Source: Streptomyces sp. BK208 (GTDB lineage: Bacteria > Actinomycetota > Actinomycetes > Streptomycetales > Streptomycetaceae). Taken from it: a DNA stretch of 64,000 nucleotides. The notes below the pieces were generated by a model. That model saw only the letters and a list, made by a program, of their open reading frames with translations. It was not told the origin of the DNA and searched no databases. Numbering within the stretch: the stretch's first letter is position 1; every line of letters begins with the position of its first letter. Positions 34,677 through 42,739 of the stretch are shown one piece after another. A program made the position numbers and the translations under genes. The stretch is from contig NZ_SOAV01000013.1 in the NCBI RefSeq assembly GCF_004364245.1, positions 1-64,000 on the forward strand. The letters run 5' to 3'.

Positions 34677-36244
34677 CGGGATCCGCCTCTCGAGAACATG
34701 GACAGCATGCGGCGGGTGACGGCGAAACCTCCGAAGATGTTCACGCTCGTCAGCAGGATCGCCACGAAGGACAGCAGGGTGACGAGGGTGCTCTCGTGTC
34801 CGATCTGTACGAGGGCACCGATCACCACGATGCCCGAGATGGCATTGGTCACCGACATCAGCGGCGTGTGCAGGGAGTGGTGGACCTTGCCGATCACGTA
34901 GTAGCCGATGACGACGGCGAGTGCGAACACCGTGAAGTTCTGCGCCAGTTGGGCCGGAGCGAAGGCGACCATGAGGAAGGTCGCCAGCATGCCGAGGCCG
35001 ATGAGTGCGAAGCGCCCCGCCGGGGTGAGCCGGGGCGGCCTGGCGCCCACCGGCGGGGCGGAGGCCGCCGGCGGTTCGGTGGCGGGCGGGGCCGCCGACA
35101 CGGCGACCGGGGGAGGCGGCCAGGTGACCGTGCCCGCACGGACCACGGTCACGGTCCGCTGCACCACGTCGTCGAAGTCGAGCACGAGCCGGCCGTCCTC
35201 GCCGGGGGTGAGCAGCCTGAGCAGGTTGACCAGGTTGGTGCCGAAGAGCTGCGAAGCCTGGGCCGGCAGCCGGGACGCGAGGTCGGTGTAGCCGATGAGG
35301 GTCACACCGTTGCCGGTCACCACGGTCCGGCCCGCGACGGTCCCCTCGACGTTGCCGCCCTGGGCGGCCGCCATGTCGACGACGACGCTGCCGGGTCTCA
35401 TCGCCGCGACGTCGGCGGCGCTCAGCAGCCGCGGAGCGGGGCGTCCGGGGATCAACGCGGTGGTGATGACGACGTCCACGTCCCGGGCCTGCTCGTGGTA
35501 CAGCTCGGCCGCGGCGCGGTCGTAGTCGGCCGAGGTGGCCCTCGCGTAGCCGTCGGCGCTCTCCTCCTGGGCCACGTTCACCGCGAGGTACTCACCGCCC
35601 AACGACCTCACCTGATCGGCGACTTCGGGCCGGGGGTCGGTGGCGCGGACGATCGCCCCCAGACTGGACGCGGCCCCGACGGCGGCCAGCCCCGCGACAC
35701 CGGCCCCGGCGACGAGGACCTTGGCCGGCGGCACCTTGCCCGCCGCGGTCACCTGTCCGGTGAAGAAGCGGCCGAAGGCGTGCGCGGCCTCGATCACCGC
35801 CCGGTACCCGGCGATGTTCGCCATGGAGCTGAGCACGTCCATCGACTGCGCCCGAGAGATCCGCGGCACCGCGTCCAGGGCGAGCACCGTGACGTCACGT
35901 GCGGCCAGCGCCTCCAGCAGCTCGGGACGCTGCGCGGGAGCGACGAGAGCCACCAGCGTCGTCCCCGCGCGCAGCGTGGCGATCTCCTCGGCGGTCGGGG
36001 CGTTGACCTTCAGGACGACGTCGGCGGCCCAGGCCTCGCCGAGACGCGCGCCCGCCTCGGAGTAGGCCCCGTCGCCGAAGCCGGAGGCGGCGCCCGCCCC
36101 CGGTTCGACGACGACCTCGTAACCGAGGCCGAGCAGCAGGCGCACCGTGGAGGGCGTCGCGGCGACGCGAGTCTCCCCGGGCAGGGACTCGGCGACGACG
36201 CCGACGCGCTGGGGTGGTTGGTGATCGAGTTGCTGTCCAGTCAT
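34673..36244 (-). CDS. pntA: NAD(P) transhydrogenase subunit alpha (PntAA-PntAB fused form)
   Basis: 523 aa. Domain I (about 12-390) binds NAD(H): VAATPSTVRLLLGLGYEVVVEPGAG, RISRAQSMDVLSSMANIAGYRAV, AKVLVAGAGVAGLAAVGAASSLGA and RPAPRLLSAADVAAMRPGSVVVD. A Pro/Ala linker follows (about 390-415), then membrane helices equivalent to PntAB ending HSLHTPLMSVTNAISGIVVIGAL. ATG 36244 with GAGAG upstream. Two-gene operon with pntB; its promoter must lie in the 159-bp gap before the TetR gene. Confidence 0.96.
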   Translation of the reverse strand: MTGQQLDHQPPQRVGVVAESLPGETRVAATPSTVRLLLGLGYEVVVEPGAGAASGFGDGAYSEAGARLGEAWAADVVLKVNAPTAEEIATLRAGTTLVALVAPAQRPELLEALAARDVTVLALDAVPRISRAQSMDVLSSMANIAGYRAVIEAAHAFGRFFTGQVTAAGKVPPAKVLVAGAGVAGLAAVGAASSLGAIVRATDPRPEVADQVRSLGGEYLAVNVAQEESADGYARATSADYDRAAAELYHEQARDVDVVITTALIPGRPAPRLLSAADVAAMRPGSVVVDMAAAQGGNVEGTVAGRTVVTGNGVTLIGYTDLASRLPAQASQLFGTNLVNLLRLLTPGEDGRLVLDFDDVVQRTVTVVRAGTVTWPPPPVAVSAAPPATEPPAASAPPVGARPPRLTPAGRFALIGLGMLATFLMVAFAPAQLAQNFTVFALAVVIGYYVIGKVHHSLHTPLMSVTNAISGIVVIGALVQIGHESTLVTLLSFVAILLTSVNIFGGFAVTRRMLSMFSRGGSR

Positions 36245-36403
36245 GTCCAGTCTCTCGTCGAGGCGTTGTTGCCGGGTTCCGTACCCAAAGGAGGGGGCGC
36301 GGCACCGAAAACGCGGATGCCGGACCGCCGCCCGGCCGCGTTGCGACGGACAGCGCAGGCGCCGGTGGGGGAGAGGTCCGCGGACGTCGCGCGGACACCC
36401 TGG

Positions 36404-36967
36404 TCAGAGTCCGGTCCGCCCCAGGACCTGCGCGACGAGCCGCCCGGCGTACGCGGCGTCGAGTCCGTCCGGGCGGAAGAGAATCCGGTACATCAAGGGG
36501 GCGACGACCCGGTCCATGACGGTCTCGACATCCGGTGTGTCGTCCCCGCGTCCGGCCGCGCGGGCGAGAACGATCCCGAGCTGTTCGGCAGCGTAGGCGG
36601 AGCACTGGCCGGCATTGCCGCCGTCCGGGTCGCCGAGCAGGGCGTCGCGGACGTAGGCGCGGCCGGCGGGGGAGGCCATCTCGTCGAGGAACTGCTCGGC
36701 CCAGGCCGTCAGATCGGTGTCCAGGGCGCCGTGGTCCCCGGGTGCGGTGTCCGGGCGGAGGCGCTCGACCGCGACGTCCGACAGCAGCTCCTGCAGGTCG
36801 CCCCAGCGCCGGTAGATCGTCGACGGCGTCACACCCGCACGTCGGGCGACCAGCGGTACGGTCAGGGCGTCCCGCCCCACCTCCGACACGAGCTCGCGCA
36901 CGGCGGCGTGCACGGATGCCTGGACCCGGGCACTGCGCCCGCCGGGGCGCACCATCTGCCTGCTCAT
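36404..36967 (-). CDS. TetR family regulator (TetR_C_16/AcrR-like)
   Basis: 187 aa: HTH at about 15-60 (LTVPLVARRAGVTPSTIYRRWGDLQELLSDV) and a C-terminal helical effector domain. ATG 36967 is used because AAGGTGG precedes it at workable spacing; GTG 36976 abuts that site. The amidase stop is 44 bp upstream on the same strand, so it may be the third gene of the small-subunit/amidase operon, or be expressed from its own promoter near the imperfect repeat at 36981-36997. Confidence 0.9.
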   Translation of the reverse strand: MSRQMVRPGGRSARVQASVHAAVRELVSEVGRDALTVPLVARRAGVTPSTIYRRWGDLQELLSDVAVERLRPDTAPGDHGALDTDLTAWAEQFLDEMASPAGRAYVRDALLGDPDGGNAGQCSAYAAEQLGIVLARAAGRGDDTPDVETVMDRVVAPLMYRILFRPDGLDAAYAGRLVAQVLGRTGL

Positions 36968-36980
36968 GGAAGCCACCTTA

Positions 36981-36997
36981 AAGCAACGACATTGCCT
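36981..36997. promoter_or_regulatory. Imperfect inverted repeat upstream of TetR gene
   Basis: AAGCAA, CGACA, TTGCCT (5 of 6 arm positions paired) sits 14 bp upstream of the TetR start. Weak candidate operator. Confidence 0.3.
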
Positions 36998-37011
36998 CTA
37001 TGGGGCGGTGC

Positions 37012-38403
37012 TCACGCGGCGTGCGCGAGCCCGCGGGCCGGCCGGGTCCGCTCGTAGGCGTGACCGGCCCGCAGGAGCACGTGTTCTCCGAGCGGCGGAC
37101 CGAGCAGCTGCATGCCGATGGGGAGGCCCCTCGTGTCGTGGCCGACCGGCAGGGACAGCGACGGTATGCCGGTGATGTTGGCGGGAGACGACAGGCGTAC
37201 GTAGGCGTCGGACACGCCCTCGGTGGTGCCGTCGGACCAGGTGATCGTCTCCTGGCCGGCCCTGGCGGCGGTCGCCGGGACGGTGGGGGCGGCGATCAGG
37301 TCGACCTTTCGCAGCAGGGCCGCCCACTCCCGGCGCATGAGGGTGCGGGCCCGCTGGGCGCGCAGGTAGTCCCCGGCACCCATCAGTTCACCGGCCTCGA
37401 GCAGGATGCGGACGTCGGCCTGGTAGAGCTCGGGGACGGTGCGCAGCGTGCGCTCGTGGTACGCGGTGGCCTCGGGCACCATCAGTCCCCACTGGGTGGC
37501 CTGGAGGTAGCGGGTCATGGGGATCTCGACCTCGACGAGACGTGCGCCGAGTGCCTCCAGCCGGTCGATCGCGCTCCGGACGGCGGTCTCCACCTCCGCT
37601 TCGACGTGGTCGAAGTAGTAGTTGCGCGGCACGCCGACGCGCAGCCCCGTCAGGTCGGTGTCCGCGGCCGGCCGGTACCGCGCCGCCGGTGGGGCCGGCG
37701 AGGCGGGGTCCCGGGGGTCGTGTCCGGTCAGGGCGCCCAGGACCAGGGCGGCGTCCTCGACTGTGCGGGTGATCGGGCCCACGTGGTCCAGTGACCAGGA
37801 CAGGGGCGTGACGCCGTGCCGGGGGACGAGGCCGTAGGTCGGCTTGAGCCCGACGACCCCGTTCAGCGCGGCGGGCACCCGGATCGAACCGCCGGTGTCG
37901 GTGCCCAGGGCGAAGGTCGCGGCACCCGCGGCGACGGCGACGGCGGACCCGCCGCTGGAACCTCCGGCGACTCGCCCCGTGTGCCACGCGTTGCTGGTCT
38001 GCGGGGTGGTCAGCCCGTAGGCGAACTCATGGGTGTGGGTCTTGCCGACCAGGACCGCGCCGGCCGCCTCCAGTCGGGTGGCGACGGTGCTGCTGGCCTG
38101 CGCGCGGTGACCTGCGCGGACCCGCGAACTGGCCGACGTCGCGATACCGACGACATCGATGAGGTCCTTCAGGCCCATCGGGACGCCGTGCAACGGGCCG
38201 CGGTGGCGGCCGGCCGCGATGTCCTTCGCCGCGGCACGAGCGGCCCGGCGGGCGTGTTCCGCGGTGACGGTGACGTAGGCATTGAGCTGCGGATCCGTCT
38301 GTCCGACGCGTTCCAGTACGGAGTCCACCAGGTCGACGGGGGACAGGCGCCGGGTCCGGATGGCGTCGGCGGCCGCGGCGAGGGGCAGTTCATACGGCTG
38401 CAT
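37012..38403 (-). CDS. Amidase-signature hydrolase (AtzE/GatA-like)
   Basis: 463 aa amidase-signature enzyme. Catalytic Ser-cisSer-Lys triad: Lys in GLKDLIDV (about 80), cis-Ser in AGGSSGGSAVAVAAG (about 155), nucleophile Ser in GTDTGGSIRVPAA (about 178). It hydrolyses a carboxamide or urea-type C-N bond. ATG 38403 lies inside the end of a 69-aa gene (14-bp overlap), the same pairing seen for AtzG-AtzE in cyanurate/biuret catabolism, so substrate is probably a small carboxylated amide (inference). No own ribosome site is obvious; translation is likely coupled. Confidence 0.92.
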   Translation of the reverse strand: MQPYELPLAAAADAIRTRRLSPVDLVDSVLERVGQTDPQLNAYVTVTAEHARRAARAAAKDIAAGRHRGPLHGVPMGLKDLIDVVGIATSASSRVRAGHRAQASSTVATRLEAAGAVLVGKTHTHEFAYGLTTPQTSNAWHTGRVAGGSSGGSAVAVAAGAATFALGTDTGGSIRVPAALNGVVGLKPTYGLVPRHGVTPLSWSLDHVGPITRTVEDAALVLGALTGHDPRDPASPAPPAARYRPAADTDLTGLRVGVPRNYYFDHVEAEVETAVRSAIDRLEALGARLVEVEIPMTRYLQATQWGLMVPEATAYHERTLRTVPELYQADVRILLEAGELMGAGDYLRAQRARTLMRREWAALLRKVDLIAAPTVPATAARAGQETITWSDGTTEGVSDAYVRLSSPANITGIPSLSLPVGHDTRGLPIGMQLLGPPLGEHVLLRAGHAYERTRPARGLAHAA

Positions 38404-38599
38404 CGTGCGTCTCCTGGTCCGCGCGGTAGGCGGGGGCGGGCGGGGTGTCGGCGAAGTCCAGCTCCCGCAGGACGGCGACGACCGAGTGGATGTGACGGGC
38501 GGTGGCCGCGACCGCGGCGTGTCGTTCCTCGGGCAGCAGGAGTCCGGCGCGGGCGGCCCAGCGGGCCGCCTCCGGCGGAGTGGGTTCGGGGGCGAGCAC
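38390..38599 (-). CDS. AtzG-like small amidase subunit (DUF4089 type)
   Basis: 69 aa, with GLLLPEERHAAVAATARHIHSVVAVLRELDF, the two-helix pattern of DUF4089/AtzG and GatC-like proteins that wrap around their amidase partner. GTG 38599 follows GAGAG. It overlaps the amidase gene by 14 bp, and complex formation is expected. First gene of the operon; the duplicated operator at 38646-38713 lies just upstream, shared with the divergent MBL hydrolase. Confidence 0.8.
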   Translation of the reverse strand: MLAPEPTPPEAARWAARAGLLLPEERHAAVAATARHIHSVVAVLRELDFADTPPAPAYRADQETHDAAV

Positions 38600-38645
38600 G
38601 GGCTCTCTCCTCTGGATCGGGCGACGGGACAGGACGCGACACTCA

Positions 38646-38713
38646 AACGCTAAGTGTTTGCGTTAGCTGGACTGTAGGTTCTACTGTGCTCAAAAGCAAA
38701 AAGATTGCATTAG
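38646..38713. promoter_or_regulatory. Duplicated 21-bp operator between amidase operon and MBL gene
   Basis: Copy 1 (38646-38666) has arms AACGCTAA and TTTGCGTT around GTG, then AG. Copy 2 (38693-38713) agrees at 15 of 21 positions. The stretch is AT-rich in a GC-rich genome. TTGCGT (38658-38663), 18 bp, TACTGT (38682-38687) could be the rightward promoter. Confidence 0.55.
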
Positions 38714-38768
38714 TGCGCCAGGTCCCGCCCCGCGCCCACCGGAACGAACGCGAAGGAAGCGAACGAGC

Positions 38769-39692
38769 ATGAGCACCGCCCCGGCCACAGCCCGGACCGC
38801 CGTCCCGTACTGGACGGTGGGAGACGTCCGCGTCCACCGCATCGACGAGGTGGCCCTGCCGGCCGCGACCGGAGCCTGGCTGCTGCCCGGCGCCACCCCG
38901 GACCTCGTCGCCGGGCAGTACTGGCTGAGTCCCGACTTCGCCGACGACGAGGGCGGCCTGCGCATCGACAGCCACAGCTTCGCGTTCACCGTCGGCGGCT
39001 CCCGCGTTCTGGTGGACACCGGCATCGGCAACGGCAAGGAGCGGGCCAACCCGGCCTGGCACGGCCTGCACACGGAGTACCTCCAGCGCCTCACCGCCGC
39101 CGGATACCCCCCGGACGCCGTCGACCTGGTGGTCCTCACCCACCTGCACGCCGACCACGTCGGCTGGAACACGCGGCGCGAGAACGGGAAGTGGGTCCCC
39201 ACCTTCCCCAACGCCCGTTACCTGACGTCCCGCACGGAGCGGGAGTTCTGGGCCGGGTACGACATGGATCAGGCGCGCAGGCAGATGTTCCGGGACTCCG
39301 TGTTCCCGGTGGAGGAGGCAGGGCTGCTCGACCTCGTGGACGTCCCCGCCGAGGGCATGGAGGTGGTCCCGGGCCTGCGCCTGATCCCCACTCCCGGGCA
39401 CACGCCCGGCCACCTCGCCCTTGAGCTGACCAGCCGCGCCCGGACGGCAGTGATCACCGGCGACTGCATCCACCACCCCGTTCAGCTCGCCCACCCCGCC
39501 GTAGGAGCCTGCGTCGACATCGACCCGGAAGCGTCCGAGGCCTCCCGCCGCGAACTGCTCGGCCGGCTGGCCGACACGGACACCCTCCTCCTGGGCACCC
39601 ACTTCGCGCCGCCCACCGCCGGCCGCGTCGTCACAGACGCGGACACCTTCCGGCTCCTGCCCGTCCCCGCCGGTGCCGCTCGGCTCCGATGA
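38769..39692 (+). CDS. Metallo-beta-lactamase-fold hydrolase
   Basis: 307 aa with the zinc-binding motif THLHADHVGW (about 122-131), downstream ligands PGHTPGHLALEL (about 215), TGDCIHH (Asp) and the final GTHFAPPTAG His. Resembles the AHL-lactonase/AttM-like branch of MBL-fold enzymes, hydrolysing esters or lactones; the substrate is unknown. ATG 38769 with AAGGAAGCG upstream. Divergent from the AtzG-like/amidase operon, suggesting a common catabolic theme and shared repression. Confidence 0.9.
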   Translation: MSTAPATARTAVPYWTVGDVRVHRIDEVALPAATGAWLLPGATPDLVAGQYWLSPDFADDEGGLRIDSHSFAFTVGGSRVLVDTGIGNGKERANPAWHGLHTEYLQRLTAAGYPPDAVDLVVLTHLHADHVGWNTRRENGKWVPTFPNARYLTSRTEREFWAGYDMDQARRQMFRDSVFPVEEAGLLDLVDVPAEGMEVVPGLRLIPTPGHTPGHLALELTSRARTAVITGDCIHHPVQLAHPAVGACVDIDPEASEASRRELLGRLADTDTLLLGTHFAPPTAGRVVTDADTFRLLPVPAGAARLR

Positions 39693-39718
39693 GAGGGGGC
39701 ACGTCGCAGGTTCGGTCC

Positions 39719-39821
39719 ATGACGACCGCCGACGACACGGCCTGCGAGTGCCGCGCGGCCCGGCCGGAGGGACGTCGAGGCGCTCCACGCCCTCGACGGG
39801 CCCTTCACCTCCGGCACCGCG
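39719..39821 (+). pseudogene. Remnant of a GNAT acetyltransferase N-terminus (frameshifted)
   Basis: ATG 39719 encodes MTTADDTACECRAARPE. An extra G at 39770 shifts the frame, and reading resumes as DVEALHALDGPFTSGT in the next frame. Joined, this is the start of a common Streptomyces GNAT (..CRAARPEDVEALHALDG..). The rest of the enzyme is missing. Recognition is from memory of the family; no function remains. Confidence 0.55.
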
Positions 39822-39870
39822 CCATCGCGCCCTCGTCCGGCGAAGCGGGATCTTCACATGGCCATGCCGG

Positions 39871-40158
39871 TCAGCCGAGTCTGGCGGCCACGGCGTCGAG
39901 GACCCAGTCGAGGCCGGTCGTGAAGGACTCCTCCGCGTCCACGTGCGTCCCGTCGTGCACGGCCCTGGCCAGTGCCGGGTAGCGGCCCGTGGCCAGCATC
40001 CGTGTCACATGGGGCCCGCGTGCGCGCTGCCACTCGCTCTTGGACAGGCCCGTGGCCCGCTCGGACCGCAGGTCCGTGATCTCGCGCCTGATCGCGCCGG
40101 TCTGGAACGCCGCGTGGGTCCGGACCCGGCCGAAGCGCTCGCGCTGTTCGACCGGGTC
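39871..40158 (-). pseudogene. C-terminal fragment of a TetR regulator
   Basis: An open frame without a start codon encodes about 95 residues, from DPVEQRERFGRVRTHAAF through RREITDLRSERATGLSKSEW to TTGLDWVLDAVAARLG, then a stop. This is the ligand-binding end of a TetR/AcrR protein; the DNA-binding part is absent. It abuts the GNAT remnant and lies 45 bp downstream of the second rox-like gene, so a rearrangement probably fused the ends of two lost genes. Confidence 0.65.
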
Positions 40159-40203
40159 CAGCCGTCCCGTTGAGCGGTGTCCCCCGGGCCGCCGGAGGGT
40201 GTG

Positions 40204-41682
40204 TCAGCCGGTCGGCTCGCCGAACCAGCGGGCCAGGTGCCCGTCCAGGTCCCGCTGGTCGTCGCCGGTCCAGGCCACGTGGCCGTCGGGACGTACCAGG
40301 ACGCACGGAACGTCCAGCGCCGCGCCCGGGTCGGCGAGGTGGTCGACGCGGTCCGACCAGGGGCCCGCGGTCAGGTGCCCCGTGCGGTCCAGCAGCAGGC
40401 CGCGACCGCGGTGCAGCAGACCGTAGAGGCGGCCCTGTTCCACCTCGACGTCCTCGATACGGCGGCCGAGCAGGTCGGGGCCCTCGCCGAAGTCGTACCG
40501 GATGCCGGTCGCGGTGATCTTCTCGGTGAGGCGGCGGTTCACCTCGTCGAAGCCCATCAGCTCGGTGAGCAGTCTGCGCACGGCCTGCGGGCCGGGCTCG
40601 GTGGAGTGCAGTTCCATCTGGGCCCGGGTGTTCTCCAGCACGTCCTCGGCGACCGGTCGGCGTTCGGCCTGGTAGGTGTCCAGCAGGGTGTCCGGTGCCC
40701 AGCCGCGGATCCGCGCGGCCAGCTTCCAGCCGAGGTTGAACGCGTCCTGGACGCCCAGGTTGAGGCCCTGCCCGCCGGTGGGCGGGTGGATGTGTGCCGC
40801 GTCGCCGGCCAGCAGCACCCGTCCGACCCGGTAGTGCTCGGCCAGCCGGGTGGCATCCCCGAAGCGGGACAACCAGCGCGGCGAGTGGACTCCGAAGTCG
40901 GTCCCGGCGACGGCGCGCAGCCGCTCCTTGAAGTCCTCCAGGGTGGGCGCCGCCGTACGATCGCCGACTCCCGCACCGGGGACCACGACGCTGTAGATCT
41001 CCGGGCCGAAGGGGCGCAGCCAGAACCGGTGCCGGGTCTCGCTGACCCGGGCCACCCGGGCGGCGACCTCCTTCGGTGGCAGACCCACCTCCATCTCGCC
41101 CATCAGCGTCTCGTTGCGCGAGGGCTCGCCCGGGAAGCCGACGCCCAGCAGCTTGCGCACGGTGCTGCGCGCGCCGTCACAGCCCACGAGGTAGCGCGAG
41201 CGCAGCCGTTCCCCGCCCGCCAGCTCCACGGTCACACCCTTGTCGTCCTGCTCGAGACCGGCGACCGCGCCCCCGTGCCGGACGCGCGCCCCCAGCGCCA
41301 CCGCGTGCTCCTCCAGGAGCCGGACGACGACCGGCTGCGGAATGCCCAGCAGAAAGGCGTACTCGGAGTCCGGGTTCGCGGGCGCGGGCGCCGGGATGGC
41401 GGCGAAGAGTCCGCCGATCGGGCGCCGCCTGCCGTGCTGGAGGAGGCGGTCCAGGAGTCCGCGCATGGCCATCAACTCGATACTGCGCATGTGCAGGGCC
41501 ACGATGCGGACGTACGACGCGGGCTCGGTCTCCCGCTCGAGAACGAGTACCCGCACACCGTGCAGCCGCAGCTCGGCGGCCAGCACCGCGCCGGTCGGAC
41601 CGCAGCCGGCGACGATCACGTCGAAGTCGTGCGCGGCCGTCCCGTCGGATGACGGCGCGGGGGTGAACTGCCCAGATTGCAT
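40204..41682 (-). CDS. Rox-like FAD-dependent monooxygenase (second copy)
   Basis: 492 aa class A flavin monooxygenase. FAD motif DVIVAGCGPTGAVLAAELRLHG (about 20-42), DG motif GCDGARSTVR, GD motif RVLLAGDAAHIHPPTGGQG, thioredoxin-like tail. From GTDFGVHSPRWLSRFGD to the GWAP after NLGWKLAA it is nearly identical to Rox at 15582-17006, but the N-terminal half (ALHMRSIELMAMRG, GGLFAAIPAPAP) differs, so the substrate may be another aromatic antibiotic. No RAE upstream. It follows a TetR gene and a 17-aa leader ORF with a hairpin. ATG 41682 with GAAAGG nine nt upstream. Confidence 0.88.
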   Translation of the reverse strand: MQSGQFTPAPSSDGTAAHDFDVIVAGCGPTGAVLAAELRLHGVRVLVLERETEPASYVRIVALHMRSIELMAMRGLLDRLLQHGRRRPIGGLFAAIPAPAPANPDSEYAFLLGIPQPVVVRLLEEHAVALGARVRHGGAVAGLEQDDKGVTVELAGGERLRSRYLVGCDGARSTVRKLLGVGFPGEPSRNETLMGEMEVGLPPKEVAARVARVSETRHRFWLRPFGPEIYSVVVPGAGVGDRTAAPTLEDFKERLRAVAGTDFGVHSPRWLSRFGDATRLAEHYRVGRVLLAGDAAHIHPPTGGQGLNLGVQDAFNLGWKLAARIRGWAPDTLLDTYQAERRPVAEDVLENTRAQMELHSTEPGPQAVRRLLTELMGFDEVNRRLTEKITATGIRYDFGEGPDLLGRRIEDVEVEQGRLYGLLHRGRGLLLDRTGHLTAGPWSDRVDHLADPGAALDVPCVLVRPDGHVAWTGDDQRDLDGHLARWFGEPTG

Positions 41683-41696
41683 GGGTGTTGCCTTTC

Positions 41697-41724
41697 GGGA
41701 GTGCCTTCAGTTCGAGGCGCTCCC
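41697..41724 (-). promoter_or_regulatory. Hairpin between leader ORF and rox-like gene
   Basis: In the transcript GGGAGCGCCT pairs with AGGCACTCCC (9 of 10) around an 8-nt loop and directly abuts the gene's GAAAGG ribosome site. Possible translational attenuator. Confidence 0.45.
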
Positions 41725-41737
41725 GGCGACGTCTGCG

Positions 41738-41791
41738 TCAGTCGCCGGCCATGACGGGAAGGGGGAGCACCCACGTCGATACAGCGTTCAT
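41738..41791 (-). CDS. 17-aa leader peptide upstream of the Rox-like gene
   Basis: ATG 41791 is preceded by GAGGAGGTGAGACCC, one of the best Shine-Dalgarno sequences in the window, and encodes MNAVSTWVLPLPVMAGD then TGA. It ends 55 bp before the monooxygenase start; a hairpin lies between. This is the layout of translation-attenuation leaders ahead of antibiotic-resistance genes, though no homologue is known to me. Confidence 0.5.
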   Translation of the reverse strand: MNAVSTWVLPLPVMAGD

Positions 41792-41846
41792 GGGTCTCAC
41801 CTCCTCAGGCGGTGTCACGGTCGACCGAAAGGTACAAGTACGGGCG

Positions 41847-42518
41847 TCACCGCGTCCAGTCGTCATCCGCGGCGAACCGTTCGGGCGCCAGCGTGCCCAG
41901 CAGCGAGCGGATCACCAGATCCGTGGACGCGGCCATCTCGACGGCGCAGGGATCGAGGAGCCACTGGACCTGGAGGCCGTCCATGACCGCGATGATCGCG
42001 TTGGCCGCCTGCCCCGCACGGGCCGTGTCGGCCCCGGTCAGCCCGCAGGCCTCGGTCAGCGCGTCGGTGACGAACGCGCGCAGTCCGGTGTAGCGGTCGC
42101 GGAAGTAGGCCTGCGCGGGATGCTCGTCGGTGACGGATTCGGCGGACAGCACGGCGTAGAGCCGGACGATGCCCTCCCGTTCGGCGTTGCGCCCGGCCGT
42201 GTCGACGAGGTGGCGCAGGAAGGCCAGCCCGTGCGGGCGCTCGGCGCCCAGCTGTTCGATGTCCTGCTGGTCGCGGAGTTCGAGCACGCTGGTGAGCAGC
42301 AGCGCCTTCGACCGGAAGTAGTGCAGGACACCGGCCTGGGTCAGCCCCGCCCGGTCGGCGATCTCCGCGAGGGAGGCGTTGTTGTACCCGCGGGCGGCGA
42401 AGGTGTCCGTGGCGATGCTGAGGATCTCCTGCTGCCGCCGGACGGCTTCGGGACTGCGCGGGGTGCGGGGCCCGGCCTTCGGTCTGCGCGTGGGCCTGCC
42501 CACTGATCGGTCGCTCAC
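41847..42518 (-). CDS. TetR family regulator upstream of the Rox-like gene
   Basis: 223 aa. A basic N-terminus (VGRPTRRPKAGPRTPRSPEAVRRQQ) precedes the HTH (about 45-80, NNASLAEIADRAGLTQAGVLHYFRSKALL); TetR_C effector domain follows. GTG 42518. Same strand as, and 55 bp upstream of, the leader ORF and rox-like gene, so possibly one transcript. A perfect 24-bp palindrome lies 72 bp upstream, between it and the divergent GH30 gene, and is the likely autoregulatory site. Confidence 0.9.
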   Translation of the reverse strand: MSDRSVGRPTRRPKAGPRTPRSPEAVRRQQEILSIATDTFAARGYNNASLAEIADRAGLTQAGVLHYFRSKALLLTSVLELRDQQDIEQLGAERPHGLAFLRHLVDTAGRNAEREGIVRLYAVLSAESVTDEHPAQAYFRDRYTGLRAFVTDALTEACGLTGADTARAGQAANAIIAVMDGLQVQWLLDPCAVEMAASTDLVIRSLLGTLAPERFAADDDWTR

Positions 42519-42589
42519 GGCGACAGCCTACGGTCTGTCCCGCCGTCCGCTCCGTGCTCCGCCGACCCGCCGACCGGAGTGACGCAGAC

Positions 42590-42613
42590 CACTTACTAAG
42601 TACTTAGTAAGTG
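42590..42613. promoter_or_regulatory. 24-bp perfect palindrome between TetR and GH30
   Basis: CACTTACTAAGT (42590-42601) is followed directly by its reverse complement (42602-42613) with no spacer. AT-rich and centred between divergent genes; a TetR-type operator by size and symmetry. Confidence 0.7.
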
Positions 42614-42739
42614 TGCTTTCATGGCGCCGTCGTCCCGCGCTCCACGGTCTCGGTACCGACCGGACCGGAGACCGGCTCCGTACGCCGCTCCGGGTCGCCC
42701 GGTACACCCCGCCCCGCACCGAAGCGAAGGAGTACCACC

